A stretch of DNA of 64,000 bases. It comes from Akanthomyces muscarius. Taxonomy: Eukaryota; Ascomycota; Sordariomycetes; Hypocreales; Cordycipitaceae. A model generated the notes under the pieces. It was not told the origin of the DNA. It did not search any database and saw only the letters and a program-made list of their open reading frames with translations. Shown here piece by piece: positions 25,365 through 37,418 of this stretch (the stretch's first letter is position 1; every line of letters starts with the position of its first letter). The translations under genes were made by a program, and so were the position numbers. The DNA lies in assembly GCF_028009165.1 (NCBI RefSeq), contig NC_079244.1, positions 2,232,001 to 2,296,000 of the forward strand, written 5' to 3'.

Positions 25365-28300
25365 ATGAGCAACCCGCAGGCTGATCGACCCGATGAGCGT
25401 CCATCCGACAATGCTGCGCGCCATCAACAGCGTCCCTCTCAACCCCTCTTGACCGATCAGGATCCCTCTCCGCTCCCCTTGGACGCCGGTCGAGAGTCGG
25501 TCACGTCCCCCAGCGTTGCCTCGGATTCCTACATGGACTTCCCCTCGGCCGCCACTGAGGTCAGCGATCTCGTTTTCCCGATACGCTCTGTTGTCGGTGT
25601 CGACAAGGCCAGTGTCAAGTCGGACGCCGATGAGCAGGCCTCGCGCCACTCGTACGCTGGCTCCGTTGGAACCCCGGTCGCTCCAAGGCCGACACGACAG
25701 CGGGGTGCTACCATAGATACTCGGCCTGGCTCCGTGCCTCCCTCGCCTGCGGCCATGTCGCCCGTTGGCCGTGGTCGCTCCAGAGCGACTGTCGAGCTAA
25801 ACGCCAGCGCCCAGGCCGACGGATCTCGCTTTGCCTCTTCCGCCGCACCAATCGAGCTCGACATCGGAGCATCCGATCCCGGTAGCGACGGTGAATCGGG
25901 CGCTCTTGGGCGATCTGGTCTCCAAGCTGAGCCAGACATGTCATCTATCATCTCCGAAGCCCAGTCTTCTGTCGACATTCCTTTGGTCACGGCTCGTTTT
26001 TCCCACATCGACACGGAAGAGGGCCACTCCATCATCACAGGAAGAGATGGTGTGCTGCAGCAGTGTGAGGATGAGCCCATCCATACACCTGGTGCTGTCC
26101 AGGGCTTTGGCTGTCTGTTAGCTATGCACGAGGAAACTGACGGCAACTTTCTCGTCCGCTATGTCAGCGAAAACTCGAAACGTTTTCTTGGATACTCGCC
26201 CAGGTCCCTCTTTCGCTTGACCAACTTTTTTGACATCATGACCGACGATCAGCAGGACAACCTCCTCGACCATATCGACTTCATCAAGGACGAGGACGCT
26301 GATCCCGCTACCAATGGACCTGAAATTCTCAGCATCTCTATCCGACACCCGAAAATTGGCAGAGCTGTTAAGCTCTGGTGCGCTATCCACATCAATGCTG
26401 CTCACCCAGACCTTGTCATTTGTGAGTTCGAGCTGGATGATGACCAAGAGAATCCTCTACGCCCTCCCAACGAGCTTACCCCCGATGCCCCAACCGACAC
26501 ACTCGACAGCAACCCGTCTGAACAAGCTCTTCAAGAAAGCACGGAGATGATCAGTAAACCTCTCCGAATTCTTCGGAGTGCGCGCAAACGACGCGGCGAG
26601 CAAGGGGCCATGCAAGTCTTCGACATTCTATCTCAGGTGCAGGACCAGCTGGCCTCTGCAACCTCGCTTGAAATGTTTCTCAAGATCCTTGTTGGAATCG
26701 TCAAGGAACTTACAGGCTTTCATCGCATCATGATATATCAGTTTGACTCGACGTTCAATGGCAAGGTTGTCACAGAACTGGTTGATACCTCGCACACCCT
26801 TGACCTTTACAAGGGACTGCACTTTCCTGCTTCGGATATCCCGCGTCAGGCCCGTGAGCTGTATAAAGTAAACAAGGTACGACTGCTATACGATCGTGAC
26901 CAGCCTACAGCTCGAATGGTTTGCCGGTCGCAGCAAGACTTGGAAATTCCTCTGGATATGACACATGCGTATCTTCGAGCCATGTCACCGATTCACATCA
27001 AGTATCTCGGCAACATGGAGGTTCGATCTTCCATGTCCATTTCTATCAATGCATTCAACGAGCTTTGGGGCCTGATAGCCTGCCATTCCTATGGCGATCA
27101 TGGCATGAGAGTGTCGTTTCCTGTTCGCAAACTATGTCGATTAGTTGGCGAAACAGCATCTCGAAATATTGAACGACTTTCATATGCTTCCCGCCTTCAA
27201 GCCAGGAAGCTAATTAACACTTCACCTACCGACAAGAACCCCTCGGGCTACATTGTGGCATCCTCCGATGACCTGTTAAGACTCTTTGATGCTGACTGCG
27301 GTCTCCTTTCGATCAAAGACGAGACAAAAGTCCTGGGTGTAATGGAGCACAGCCAAGAAGCATTGGCGTTACTCGAGTACCTGCGCATGCGGAGACTTAC
27401 ATCGGTTCTCGCGTCGCAGGACGTCGGACTTGACTTCCCTGACCTGCGATACCCTCCTGGATTTCACTCCATTGCTGGATTTCTCTATGTTCCACTGAGC
27501 GTTGGCGGTAACGATTTCATCGTCTTCTTCCGCAAAGGCCAACTCAAAAAAGTACAATGGGCAGGGAATCCGTACGAGAAGAACATCCGACAAGGAACTG
27601 CCGCATATCTTGAGCCGAGAGCAAGTTTCAAAGTCTGGAACGAAACCGTTGTTGGCAAATGTCGTGAATGGGACGAGGAACAAGTTGAGACAGCCTCTGT
27701 TCTTTGCCTCGTATACGGCAAATTTATCGAAATATGGAGACAAAAGGAGGTTGCGGTACAAAACACGAAGCTGACTCGACTTTTGTTGGCCAATTCTGCG
27801 CATGAGGTCCGAACGCCTTTGAATGCCATCATCAACTATCTGGAGATTGCACTCGAAGGTAGCCTCGATAACGAAACCAGAGACAACCTTGTGAGATCTC
27901 ACTCGGCATCCAAATCCCTCATCTACGTCATCAATGATCTCCTCGATCTGACCAAAGCGGAAGAAGGCCAAAACCTCATCAAGGACGAGGTTTTTGATCT
28001 TGGGGCCTGCATTCAGGAAGCAACGGACCCATTCAGGATTGATGCTGACAGGAAAGGCCTGGCCTATGAAGTGATCCGTTACGATGGATTGCCCAAATTC
28101 ATCTACGGAGACTCGCGCCGGGTAAGACAAGCCCTGTCAAATGTCACTGCCAACGCAGTCAAGCATACTCAGGAAGGTTCCGTCAAAATCAGCATTCATG
28201 TTACGGATTTGGAAGAGAAACAAGCAACCATTGAGTTTGAAGTGACGGACACTGGCTCAGGAATGGATTCTCGCCAATTAGATGCTCTCTTCCGGGATTT

Positions 28301-29629
28301 GGAGCAAGTCAGTGCTAGTAATTTAGAGCCAGTGGAATCGCCCGATCGAGGAGACAAGCCTGATTCGCGAACTCTTGGACTGGGCTTGGCTGTGGTTGGT
28401 AGAATTGTGCGCAACATGAATGGGCAGCTCAGGTTGACGTCTGAGGTTGGAAAGGGCTCCCGGTTCATCATCCAGCTTCCATTCCAGCTACCTGATAGTG
28501 AACTTGATGCAGCAAGATCAGGCGGATCGTCGGTGCGCCATATCAGGCAAGCCTCACAGCGTGAATCGAAGCGACCAGACGGGGAGATAACGCTGGTGCA
28601 TAAAACGTCAGACTCAACCGTTCCTACACTGAGAGAAACCAGCATCGGTAGTGGTGCTAGTCGTCGCAGCGGCAGCGCAGGGAGTCGTGGAAGCTACGAA
28701 AGCGCTAAGAGTGACGCGGATCGTCTTATAGACGCTATCCAAACACCCATGGCTTCTTCAAACAATGAGGTCGACTACTTCAATCCCAGGCGACACTCGA
28801 AGAGCAGTGCCAGCTTGTCTGCCTCCTTCTCCGGCTTGTCAGCTGGTCGTGCGTCGCCAGAGCAGTCTAAGCCCCAGGGCATCTTGAAGTCGCCGCCGCG
28901 CACTGACACAGGTTCTGTATCAGTCAAGGATTCCAAGACACCGATCAAGGCGGTAAAAATGCCCGATGAATTTGGACGCGAGTCCCAACAAGTCACAGGC
29001 ACAGCGCGGCCTGAAAAACTTGTTGAGCTTGGGAGCCAATTCAGGCGGCCACGAATCGAAAGTTTCGCGCAGGAGATTCCTCTGAGGACTCTTATAGCAG
29101 AAGATGACCCTATCAATCTAAAGATTGTGAGAAAGCGTCTTGAGCGTGTTGGCCATACAGTGACTCACGCTGTCAACGGCGAGGACTGTGCCGCTCTCTT
29201 CAAGTCGAGTGCCTCAGGGGTGGACGCGATTCTGATGGATATGCAGGTAAGGCTTTTTCCCCCCAGGATACTATGAGTCGACGCTAACGCCCACAGATGC
29301 CCATTGTGGATGGACTGACGAGCACGAAAATGATTCGCTCAATAGAAAAGGACATGGGGCAAGAAGGCCGGTCCGACATGGCTAAGCGCAACGGACGGGT
29401 GCCGATCATTGCAGTCTCTGCATCCTTGGTTGAGAAGGAGCGTCAAACGTACATTGATGCCGGTTTCGACGGCTGGATATTGAAGCCGATTGACTTTAAG
29501 CGTCTCAGTGTGTTGATGGGAGGCATCCACGATGATGCGGCGAGGGACGCGAGCGTCTACGCGCCAGGACAGTGGGAAGCGGGTGGCTGGTTCGCCAAGC
29601 GGTTGAGAGAAGCAGAAGGCGATCCATGA
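25365..29629 (+). CDS. fphA: Fungal phytochrome: PAS-GAF-PHY histidine kinase with receiver domain
   Basis: Predicted 1404-residue red-light photoreceptor and hybrid histidine kinase in two exons (25365-29246, 29297-29629). After a Ser/Pro-rich extension of about 200 residues comes the PAS part, with the likely bilin-attaching Cys234 in QQCEDEPIHTPGAVQGFG. The GAF domain has SDIPRQARELY (Asp491) and LWGLIACHSYG. The PHY domain has the PRASFKVW tongue motif. The kinase has the H-box SAHEVRTPLNAI (His813), N-box NVTANAVKHT, and the ATP motifs VTDTGSGM and LGLGLAVVG. A linker leads to the receiver domain: IAEDDPIN acidic pair, phosphoacceptor Asp1292 in ILMDMQMP, and a lysine in WILKPIDF. The only intron splits the receiver right after MDMQ. 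All key residues are present, so an active photosensor is expected. In Aspergillus, FphA signals through the phosphorelay to the HOG pathway. Confidence 0.95.
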
Positions 29630-30391
29630 CATTCCCTCACGAACGCCGACTTGAACTCATGAATGACTGATCATATAGAAGGGGATATTGGGGCACGATA
29701 CCACAAGAATGCAAGGGGTGCAAAACACACGGATTAACGGCGTTTTTGGATTTTAGGGCTTTTTTATTGCCTTCGGGCGCGAGCAACGGCTGCAAGCGGT
29801 TTACGGTTTGTTATTCTTGGAATGTCTAATGTTTTTTTTTTGGCGCGAAAGCATACGAAGAAACAGCAATTATCCAATCGGTCACGCATATACATACATA
29901 TACACGACAAGGGGAGGCGGTTCAGGGAGAGGTTTGCATTGTTCATATTTACCTTTTTTTTTTTTTTTAATTCGCTGGGCGAATTCATCTTTTTTATTTC
30001 TGTTAGGGGGAAAGAGGAAACGACGCATGTAAACGAAACCAGAAGCACACGAAAATTCTTGTTTATAATTTTTTGTACTAGTATAATCCAGATACACGAA
30101 GCGAGGTTATACCCCGGGGGAGGAGAGGATTTGAAAATGAAGAGAAACTCGGACATTTCAGATTGCCACAAGACTTCTTTGAATATGACATGCATGTAAA
30201 AACGTTTTGGGAATATTCTAGACGCTCGTCGTCTATCAGACGATGGCTATAATACTCAAACTAAACAGAGATAGAGTGGTGTACTTTGCCACTTTGCCTT
30301 TCTTCCCCATTGCTCCAATACGCCAAAAAAAAAACCCCCCACAAATAGTAAAAAATGGCATGAAAACGGCCAGCTAATTTAGTTCGTCGTT
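29630..30391. other. Intergenic, convergent 3' spacer
   Basis: About 760 bases between the convergent phytochrome and ABCA genes. It holds long T tracts (for example near 29954-29968) and AT-rich sequence consistent with polyadenylation regions for both genes. No gene seen. Confidence 0.55.
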
Positions 30392-33300
30392 CTACGTATT
30401 CTCCTCTTGTATATTGTGCTGTCCGACAATGGCCAGGAATACCTGGTCCAGGCCCGTCGGCGCCACGCTGTAGTTGCTGATGCCGAGCTCCTTGCTGTTC
30501 TCCTCGAGCAAGACGACGAGGCTGCCGACGGCCGATTCGCTCCCTCGCAGCGTGCCGATTGTAGTAGTGGTGGAGGTGCTCACCGCACACTCCTCGACGT
30601 GGGTATGGTCCTTCGGCGGTGTGCCACCTGAAGGTGAGCCGCCCGCACTGCTGCGTCTGCTGTGGCCGAGGTCGCGCGCGCGCACTGTGAATCGCAGCTG
30701 GCCATGGTACGTCTTATGGTCGACGTCGGCCGAGGGCAGGTTACGGCGGACCCAGGCGGTAATGTTGTCCATTTCCTCGGCCGTGGTGCGCGGCGCCGAG
30801 ATGGCGATGAGGTGCACATGCACAAGATCGCCGAAGCGGTGGCGCAGCTCGTCGGGCGTGCCGAGGGCGAGCATACGGCGGGCGAGGATACCCGCACGCC
30901 CGGCGAGCGCGTCGGCCTCCTCCATTGAGTGCGTGGTGAGGAGGATGGAGCGTCCGCGGGCGGTGGCGGCGAGCGTGCGCCACATGATGCGCTTGGCGGC
31001 GGCGTCGAGGCCGGACGAGGGCTCGTCAAGAAGCACGACGGCCGGGTTGCCCATGAGGGCGATGCCGAGGCTGAGCTTGCGCTTGTTGCCGCCGGAGAGG
31101 GTAGCCGCCATGCGGTCCGCATAGGTGCCGAGACCGACGGCAGCAAGAATGGCCATCACGTTGTGCTGGATGTCGGGGATGCCGCGGACGTGGGCGTAAA
31201 ATTCGAGGTGCTCACGGACCGTCATCAGGTCGAGGGCGTCCGTCTGCGGGCACACGCCTAGGTTAGTGCGCGCGAGGGGTAGGTTCTTATTAACGGAGAC
31301 GTTCTCGATGAAGACGTCGCCGCCGTTGCGGCTTGGCTTGAGGTCGCCGCGCACCATGGAGATGGTGGTGGATTTGCCAGCGCCGTTGGGTCCGAGAAGC
31401 GCAAAGACTTCGCCGTGCTTGATGCCAAAGCTGACATTGTCCACGGCCGTGTTCCTGCCAAAGGACTTGGTCAGGTGGGAAACGCGCAGGCCGTCGTCCT
31501 GGGCGCCGGGACCACTGATGCGTTCCTGCTCGTCAATGACATCCTGGTCCATAGCTTCAGGGTTCTCCGCGGGCGGTTTGCGTGAGAAGACGCGGCGCAG
31601 CCATGAAAGCGGCGAGCCGCTGTCCAGCCAGAGCACCAGGAGGAGTAGGATGACAGACTGCACGGACAGGTAGAGAATGGGGCCACCATAGTAGAGCAGA
31701 TTCTGCGGATTGCGAGAGAGTTCATTGCCTTCGCATGCAGTGGAGAATAGGTTCGAGGCAATAAAGAGCGACCGCATGGCGGACGTGATCGGAGAAACCA
31801 GTGCAAGGACAAAGTACGACACATGCAGGGCATAGTCGATATCGGAAGCGTCGACGTAGGTCAAGACACAGACATAGGTAACGAGGTATACCAGCATGAA
31901 AACGGCCTGCAGGAGAGCAGACCACGCGAAAGCACCCAGCTGCGACTTGGTGAAGAGCGATATGATGTAGGAGAGGAGAATGGAGGACAAGCCGTAAAGA
32001 AAGAAGACGACAAAGATGTAGCCAATGTTGTACCAGACATTGGACAACATTGCCCATATGCCTGCGACAATCGCAGAGCTCACGAGAACCACAATAGAGT
32101 CAAATGCCAGATATGCCAGCCAAAGCGGCAGAGGACGCACACCGTTTGAGTACTGAAGGGCCCGAACAAAGCGCCGCCGCTCATTGTTGGGGTACAGGGC
32201 GAAGAAGGCCGGATACACAGCAAGAGCAATGCCCATGTAGATGACCAGACTAAGCGCGTCGCCGATGGGAGGGACAAAAGGTTTGTCGAACGGTGACCAG
32301 GTCGTTGCGATGGAAGTGTTTGTCTGGAGGACGTCAAGAAGCTGCTGCGAAAGGATCGAGCTGGTGATGATCAGGTTGGAAACCCACGCAAACGTAGGTT
32401 GGCTGTCGTCATCGCCAAGCCAAAAACCCATGGTCACATTCTTAGGCTTGGTCGCAATATAGTTATTGAAGTCGTCAAATGTGTTCACAATTTCCAGACT
32501 GCCCAAAAGATCGAGACCAGCGGAAGCGCCATCTTTGGATCTTGGCAAGATGGGCGAGAGTAGTCTCAAGACGTCGTTGGGAGACAAACTGGCCGCCGGG
32601 CCAGCGAGGAACGTGAGCGTGCCGTTGGGGTCCGAGGCCACAATTTGGCTGAACGCGTCCTCGGTGCCGTAGTTGGTCAACTGGTCACCGGGCGCACACC
32701 CTTGCAGCGTCGTGTCTTTAACAAAGAGGCTTGTTAGGCCAGCAGCGACGATGGGTAGGACCAAGGCAAGCACATAGATGCGCCAGTTGCGCTTAAGAAT
32801 GGTGGCGCGTTTGGCAAACAGAATGAAAGCCTGGCGCAGATAGCCCACCTGCTTTCCATCCATTAGTTGCAAACCTTGGCGTTGTTGTTCAGTTTGGGGT
32901 GTGTCATCTGGGCCACGCGTCTTTTCTGTAGACGTTAGGTCGCCTTCGAAAGCCTCTTCATCCTTGACCTCCTCTGCCACTTGCAGGAACACGTCCTCGA
33001 TAGTAGGACCGGAGAATCGATAATCAGGAATCTGAGCGCTTTCCAGTTTCTTGATGACAGCAGCGGCGAGGCTAGATGATGGGGCGATGTATGTAACCTG
33101 GTCAAAATCGTGCTTCATCTTGACACCCTCCACAGTGGGCAACTCTTGTGTCGTAGCAGTCTTGTGAACATTTACATGATACCCACCACCCAACGTGTCC
33201 TTGAGCTCAACAGAGGAGCCCTGCGCTCGCAGAGTTCCTTTCGAAAGAATGGCGATGTGGTCGGCAAGCAGGTCAGCTTCGTCGAGGAAATGCGTGGTGA

Positions 33301-35269
33301 GAATCATGGTTCGCTTTCCGCGCTCGTCGAGAAGGATTTCCCAAAGTTTTCGGCGCGACAAGGGGTCAATGCCACTGCTGACCTCATCAACGCAGCAGAC
33401 TGCACTGCCACCGGTCAACATTATTCCCAGCTGCAGCTTGCGCTTTTGGCCACCAGAAAGCGTTTTGGAGAGAGCCTTGCGCTTCGGCCAGAGATCGATT
33501 GTCTTGACCAGCTCGTCAATTTCGTCCTTGGTAGCAGGGTTCTTGGGCGATTTAAGCCGATTGAAGATACGCAAGTGCTCCGTAACATTTAGATCATCCC
33601 ACAAGACATTCTTTTGGGGCGCGATACCTAGTCCTCCTGTGCCGTCGATGGAAATGGAGCCACTGGTGAGTTTGTGAAGGCCGGCAATGGCATCCAGGGT
33701 AGTACTCTTGCCGCTACCGTTGGCTCCGAGAAGACAGACGATTTGGCCCCGACCGGCATGAAGAGTTAGCTTGTCGACGGCGACGACAGTCTCGGCAGGT
33801 TTCTTGAAAACCTTGGACAAGAGGCGAGAAAATAAACCTGGCTTATAGATTTTGCTAAACTCACGCAGCTGCACGGCATCGTTCTGCATCGAGGCAGCGT
33901 CGATAGTCACGTTGCGGCCCTTTGTTGACGTGCCGTAGAAGGTGTACTCGAAGGCGGCTCCAATGAGGGGATAGACCAGGATTTGAAAGATGAGCATGAT
34001 CCAGAAGAAAATGCCTGGCAGGTGGAATGAAGCGGCGGGGTCGCTGGATGTGAGACTTGCGGGCTTGCCGAACCTCTCGAACCAAGACATGTGTATCATG
34101 GCATAGACATATGTGCAGGGCGCGAAGAGAGTAGAGAGGGCAGCGACAGTTGTAGTGCCGGGTTTCGTAAGCGCCTGGGCAAGGATACCCAGGAGCATCA
34201 TGGACAATAGTGCTGCGCTGCCACTGAGTTGTGCCTTTTTGAAGAAACAGCCTATCATGATTGACATGGAGGCAAGAGCAAGACCGGCAAGGATGTGGAG
34301 AATGAGAAGGAGGGCGACGTTGGTGTGGGTGTATACGCCAAAACGAATGATGAGCGAGCCCATGATCCAGGCGGGAGCGTAGACCAAGGAAAAGGACAAG
34401 TGATGAGCAACCAATCTCGCAAACATGGCCATCCAGGGCTTCCGTACGGGCATCATGGCATCAATGAGCTGGGACATGCCTGTTTCTCTCTCGGTGGCGA
34501 CGAAACCCGCCAAATGGTAGGAGATCCAGAGAATGCAGGAGATGAAGGCGACGCCCATGAAGTTGATGATGGACTTGTGATAGAGCTTCCGCGTCTGTTC
34601 CAGACGTTCTTCGCTAGTATAACTTGTAAAAGCCTTCTCCTGGACATCTGCCAGAGGATCCTTTTGATTGGGGTGGGAAATTTTGGCAATTGCCTGGTCA
34701 ACAATATGTTGGGTAGGGATCATGTATACTTGCTCAACATTGTCACCCTTGTCGACCTGGATTCTGTATGTCTCTTGAAAAAAGGAGGCATCTGTACGAA
34801 TGGTATAGTTCCAAATCCCGCCACTGCCTTCGTCGGGCGAGGAGCGAAAGACGATGGCATTGAAGCAGGTCGTCACACCACGGAGCGAGCTGCGACACTC
34901 GGTGAGGAGATGGCTCTCGTCACTGGCGCGAATGACGCTGACACCGGTGTTGGCACTTGACACCGCGTCGGCAACGTCGTCGAGGACCTTGTCAATGTTG
35001 CCGCCAGTGTGGCCGTTGTTAACGAGGATCAGCTTGGTGCGGCCGGCGTGGCTGCCGCGCTGCAGGGCGTCCTTGAAAGGCATGACGGGCCGGACGGAGC
35101 CGATGCCAAAGGTGGCGGGGGGGACAAAGAGGTTTCTGGCAAAGCTGAAGAAGAGGGAGAGAATGATGGGCACGAAAAAGGCCATGAAGAAGACGACAAA
35201 GGGGCGCCGGAAGAGGACCCTGCGCAGGTTTTTGCGCATCAGCGTCCATGTCTGGCGGATGAGCGCCAT
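30392..35269 (-). CDS. ABC transporter, A subfamily (full-length ABCA)
   Basis: Intronless 1625-residue full transporter with two TMD-NBD halves. The first transmembrane helix is near the N-terminus (PFVVFFMAFFVPIILSLFFS) and is followed by a large extracytoplasmic loop and a helix bundle. NBD1 has Walker A GANGSGKST near residue 517, signature LSGGQKRK, Walker B CCVDEVSSGIDP near 625 and H-loop LTTHFLDEAD. NBD2 has GPNGAGKST near 1293, LSGGNKRK, VVLLDEPSSGLD near 1415 and LTTHSMEEAD. Both sites keep the catalytic residues. ABCA proteins move lipids; the fungal members are poorly studied, and the substrate and membrane cannot be read here. The gene converges on the phytochrome gene. Confidence 0.93.
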   Translation of the reverse strand: MALIRQTWTLMRKNLRRVLFRRPFVVFFMAFFVPIILSLFFSFARNLFVPPATFGIGSVRPVMPFKDALQRGSHAGRTKLILVNNGHTGGNIDKVLDDVADAVSSANTGVSVIRASDESHLLTECRSSLRGVTTCFNAIVFRSSPDEGSGGIWNYTIRTDASFFQETYRIQVDKGDNVEQVYMIPTQHIVDQAIAKISHPNQKDPLADVQEKAFTSYTSEERLEQTRKLYHKSIINFMGVAFISCILWISYHLAGFVATERETGMSQLIDAMMPVRKPWMAMFARLVAHHLSFSLVYAPAWIMGSLIIRFGVYTHTNVALLLILHILAGLALASMSIMIGCFFKKAQLSGSAALLSMMLLGILAQALTKPGTTTVAALSTLFAPCTYVYAMIHMSWFERFGKPASLTSSDPAASFHLPGIFFWIMLIFQILVYPLIGAAFEYTFYGTSTKGRNVTIDAASMQNDAVQLREFSKIYKPGLFSRLLSKVFKKPAETVVAVDKLTLHAGRGQIVCLLGANGSGKSTTLDAIAGLHKLTSGSISIDGTGGLGIAPQKNVLWDDLNVTEHLRIFNRLKSPKNPATKDEIDELVKTIDLWPKRKALSKTLSGGQKRKLQLGIMLTGGSAVCCVDEVSSGIDPLSRRKLWEILLDERGKRTMILTTHFLDEADLLADHIAILSKGTLRAQGSSVELKDTLGGGYHVNVHKTATTQELPTVEGVKMKHDFDQVTYIAPSSSLAAAVIKKLESAQIPDYRFSGPTIEDVFLQVAEEVKDEEAFEGDLTSTEKTRGPDDTPQTEQQRQGLQLMDGKQVGYLRQAFILFAKRATILKRNWRIYVLALVLPIVAAGLTSLFVKDTTLQGCAPGDQLTNYGTEDAFSQIVASDPNGTLTFLAGPAASLSPNDVLRLLSPILPRSKDGASAGLDLLGSLEIVNTFDDFNNYIATKPKNVTMGFWLGDDDSQPTFAWVSNLIITSSILSQQLLDVLQTNTSIATTWSPFDKPFVPPIGDALSLVIYMGIALAVYPAFFALYPNNERRRFVRALQYSNGVRPLPLWLAYLAFDSIVVLVSSAIVAGIWAMLSNVWYNIGYIFVVFFLYGLSSILLSYIISLFTKSQLGAFAWSALLQAVFMLVYLVTYVCVLTYVDASDIDYALHVSYFVLALVSPITSAMRSLFIASNLFSTACEGNELSRNPQNLLYYGGPILYLSVQSVILLLLVLWLDSGSPLSWLRRVFSRKPPAENPEAMDQDVIDEQERISGPGAQDDGLRVSHLTKSFGRNTAVDNVSFGIKHGEVFALLGPNGAGKSTTISMVRGDLKPSRNGGDVFIENVSVNKNLPLARTNLGVCPQTDALDLMTVREHLEFYAHVRGIPDIQHNVMAILAAVGLGTYADRMAATLSGGNKRKLSLGIALMGNPAVVLLDEPSSGLDAAAKRIMWRTLAATARGRSILLTTHSMEEADALAGRAGILARRMLALGTPDELRHRFGDLVHVHLIAISAPRTTAEEMDNITAWVRRNLPSADVDHKTYHGQLRFTVRARDLGHSRRSSAGGSPSGGTPPKDHTHVEECAVSTSTTTTIGTLRGSESAVGSLVVLLEENSKELGISNYSVAPTGLDQVFLAIVGQHNIQEENT

Positions 35270-37418
35270 GGCGACGAGGTGGAGGACGCCACCCGGGACG
35301 TCGCGGTCCTTATGGACAGTGTGTCGAAAAGAACAGCTGAGGCAATGGGAAGAAGGGGTCCCAGGTTAATTTGTGCAGCACAGCTGACGATGCGTATGCC
35401 AAAGGCACTTGATGATTATCGGGGAGCAAGCGGTCTTGGTGTCGTATCAGCGCAAGACTGTGGTGACATGAATGAGGCGATGGAGCTTGGCCGGGATATC
35501 AGAATATCAGAAGACGGAGGCGGGGACCGAAAGACAGAGATCTGAAGATAACCAAGCGAAATCTAATTACTGGAAGCGAAAGACGACCCAAGAACGAGGG
35601 ACTGGTTCAAACAGCTGCAAAAGGCGTGCTGCTGTTTGGTGATGGCTGTCGAGAGTCAAAGTCCGAACTCCGAGTGGCTGTACTGGCAACGTTAGTGAGA
35701 ATCCATCGTGGCAGGGGCACTATTGACGGGCCGCACGTTTCAGAGTCGGGATGAGATTGACCATGGAAGGGTGGTGAAGCATTGACAAGGAGACCAGGAA
35801 ACAAGGAAACAAAGGATTGAGGAAGCAGGGAAGGGATAAAAAGAATTGTGTGGCCTCGCTTCGCAAGACGGCTCCGAGATAGGAAGAGAAGGGAAAAAAG
35901 GATTGCAAACAAGCCGAGCGTTAGTAGAGCCGCCAAGGTGGTTAGTTAGTTAGTGGTGGACTTTGTCCAGGCGGTGGTGCTGACGGACCAGACGGACCAG
36001 ACGGACCCGAACCTAGCTGGAGTGATGACGCAACGGGCCGAGTCTCGAGAGTCTGGGGCATTGAGATTTGGCACCATTGAAATCCATCGAACTGCCATGC
36101 TGCATCAAGACAATCCAGCGGGCACAGTCTGGCTCTGCAGTCCACAGTAATGCTTCTTCCAAAGGGGCAGAAGAAGACGCCAAAAAGACAGCATCCATCA
36201 TCCATCTTGGCGGGCACGCGGGCAACTCCCAACACAGCCTCACTCTTGGCCCAGGCCTGCGGCAATTGGCAAGTTGGCTGGTGCCCTCGACATCGTCACC
36301 ACCTCGCAGCCTAGCTCTTCAGACTACACACAGGTACGCGTCCGTACCGGTAGTATTCGCACCTTTATCAACAAAGCCAAGACGGTAGCCAAATGCCAAT
36401 ATTTTGAGCGGTTCCTCTTTTACAACAGCCATGTCTCTGCATTGTCTATTCCCGAACCAAGACATTTCCTCACTTTTTGTTGTTGTCTCACACACACAAA
36501 AAAGCATCAGACAAAAAAACATCAGCCCAGGCAGGGCGCGCATCTCTTCATCATTTTATCCATCCCAAGTAGGGATAGAGTGCTGGAATCGATCAGCAAG
36601 GAAAGTCGTAGCCCCATGGGTACGGCAACTAAAAAAGACCCCAGGCCACCGTATGACATACGGCATCGGAAATAAAAACACGCCAAAAAAATGTGTGGCG
36701 GGAGCTAGTTAAGGCTCCAGGTCCGTCGCGTCAACACTGCCGAGCGTCCGATGTCACCACCACCTTCAGATGCCGTGATACGACCACATTTTCTAGCTTC
36801 ATTCCGGGAGCTGCAATCTGCTCGTCAACTCCTGCCATCGTACAGGAATCTATGTTTGGGGTTTTGGTCATCTGACAGCTCAGTTTCGCCATTGGCGACT
36901 AAAAAACACCAGAACAACGGCCTAATGAGCCCACATCGCTCTGGAGCACACATCGCAAGGACGAAAAACTCCATCACGAACAATTTTTTTTTTTACAAGC
37001 ATGTGATAATGGCTTTATAACAACATGTGATGACAGCTCATTCTAAACATGTGAAAATGACAGCCTTAGTTGGGGCTGGGGGTACGGGTTCGTGATTAGA
37101 GTTGGTGGTTGGTCTTGGGGTCAGGTATTGCTTAGTGTTGGTTGGTATAACTACTCGTGAAAGTGCAAACTCTATCAGTCGTCTGGATAGCGAAATCGGA
37201 CCTTCAAATAGGCCTAGCCCTAACTTCATCATCTCGGATCAATCAACAATCTCTAGCCAACGCAAACGTTGCTCGCGCATACGCGCGTCGCGACATGCTA
37301 CGCGAGAACCGCCCTCGACACCGAGAAATCACCCATCCAGCACCAATCAATCAATGCATCTGACGTGCATATATCCACGTATACTCTCATAAATCATTAC
37401 ATAGTGACCATGCATCAC
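35270..37418. other. Intergenic, 2.1 kb
   Basis: No gene seen. It lies upstream of the ABCA gene and downstream of RAD4, both on the minus strand, so it should hold the ABCA promoter and RAD4 3' UTR. It contains a 9-base tandem repeat at 35982-36007 and a GTTA repeat just before it. Confidence 0.5.
35982..36007. repeat. ACGGACCAG tandem repeat
   Basis: Nearly three perfect copies of a nine-base unit, preceded at 35941-35953 by a GTTA repeat. Non-coding. Confidence 0.85.
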
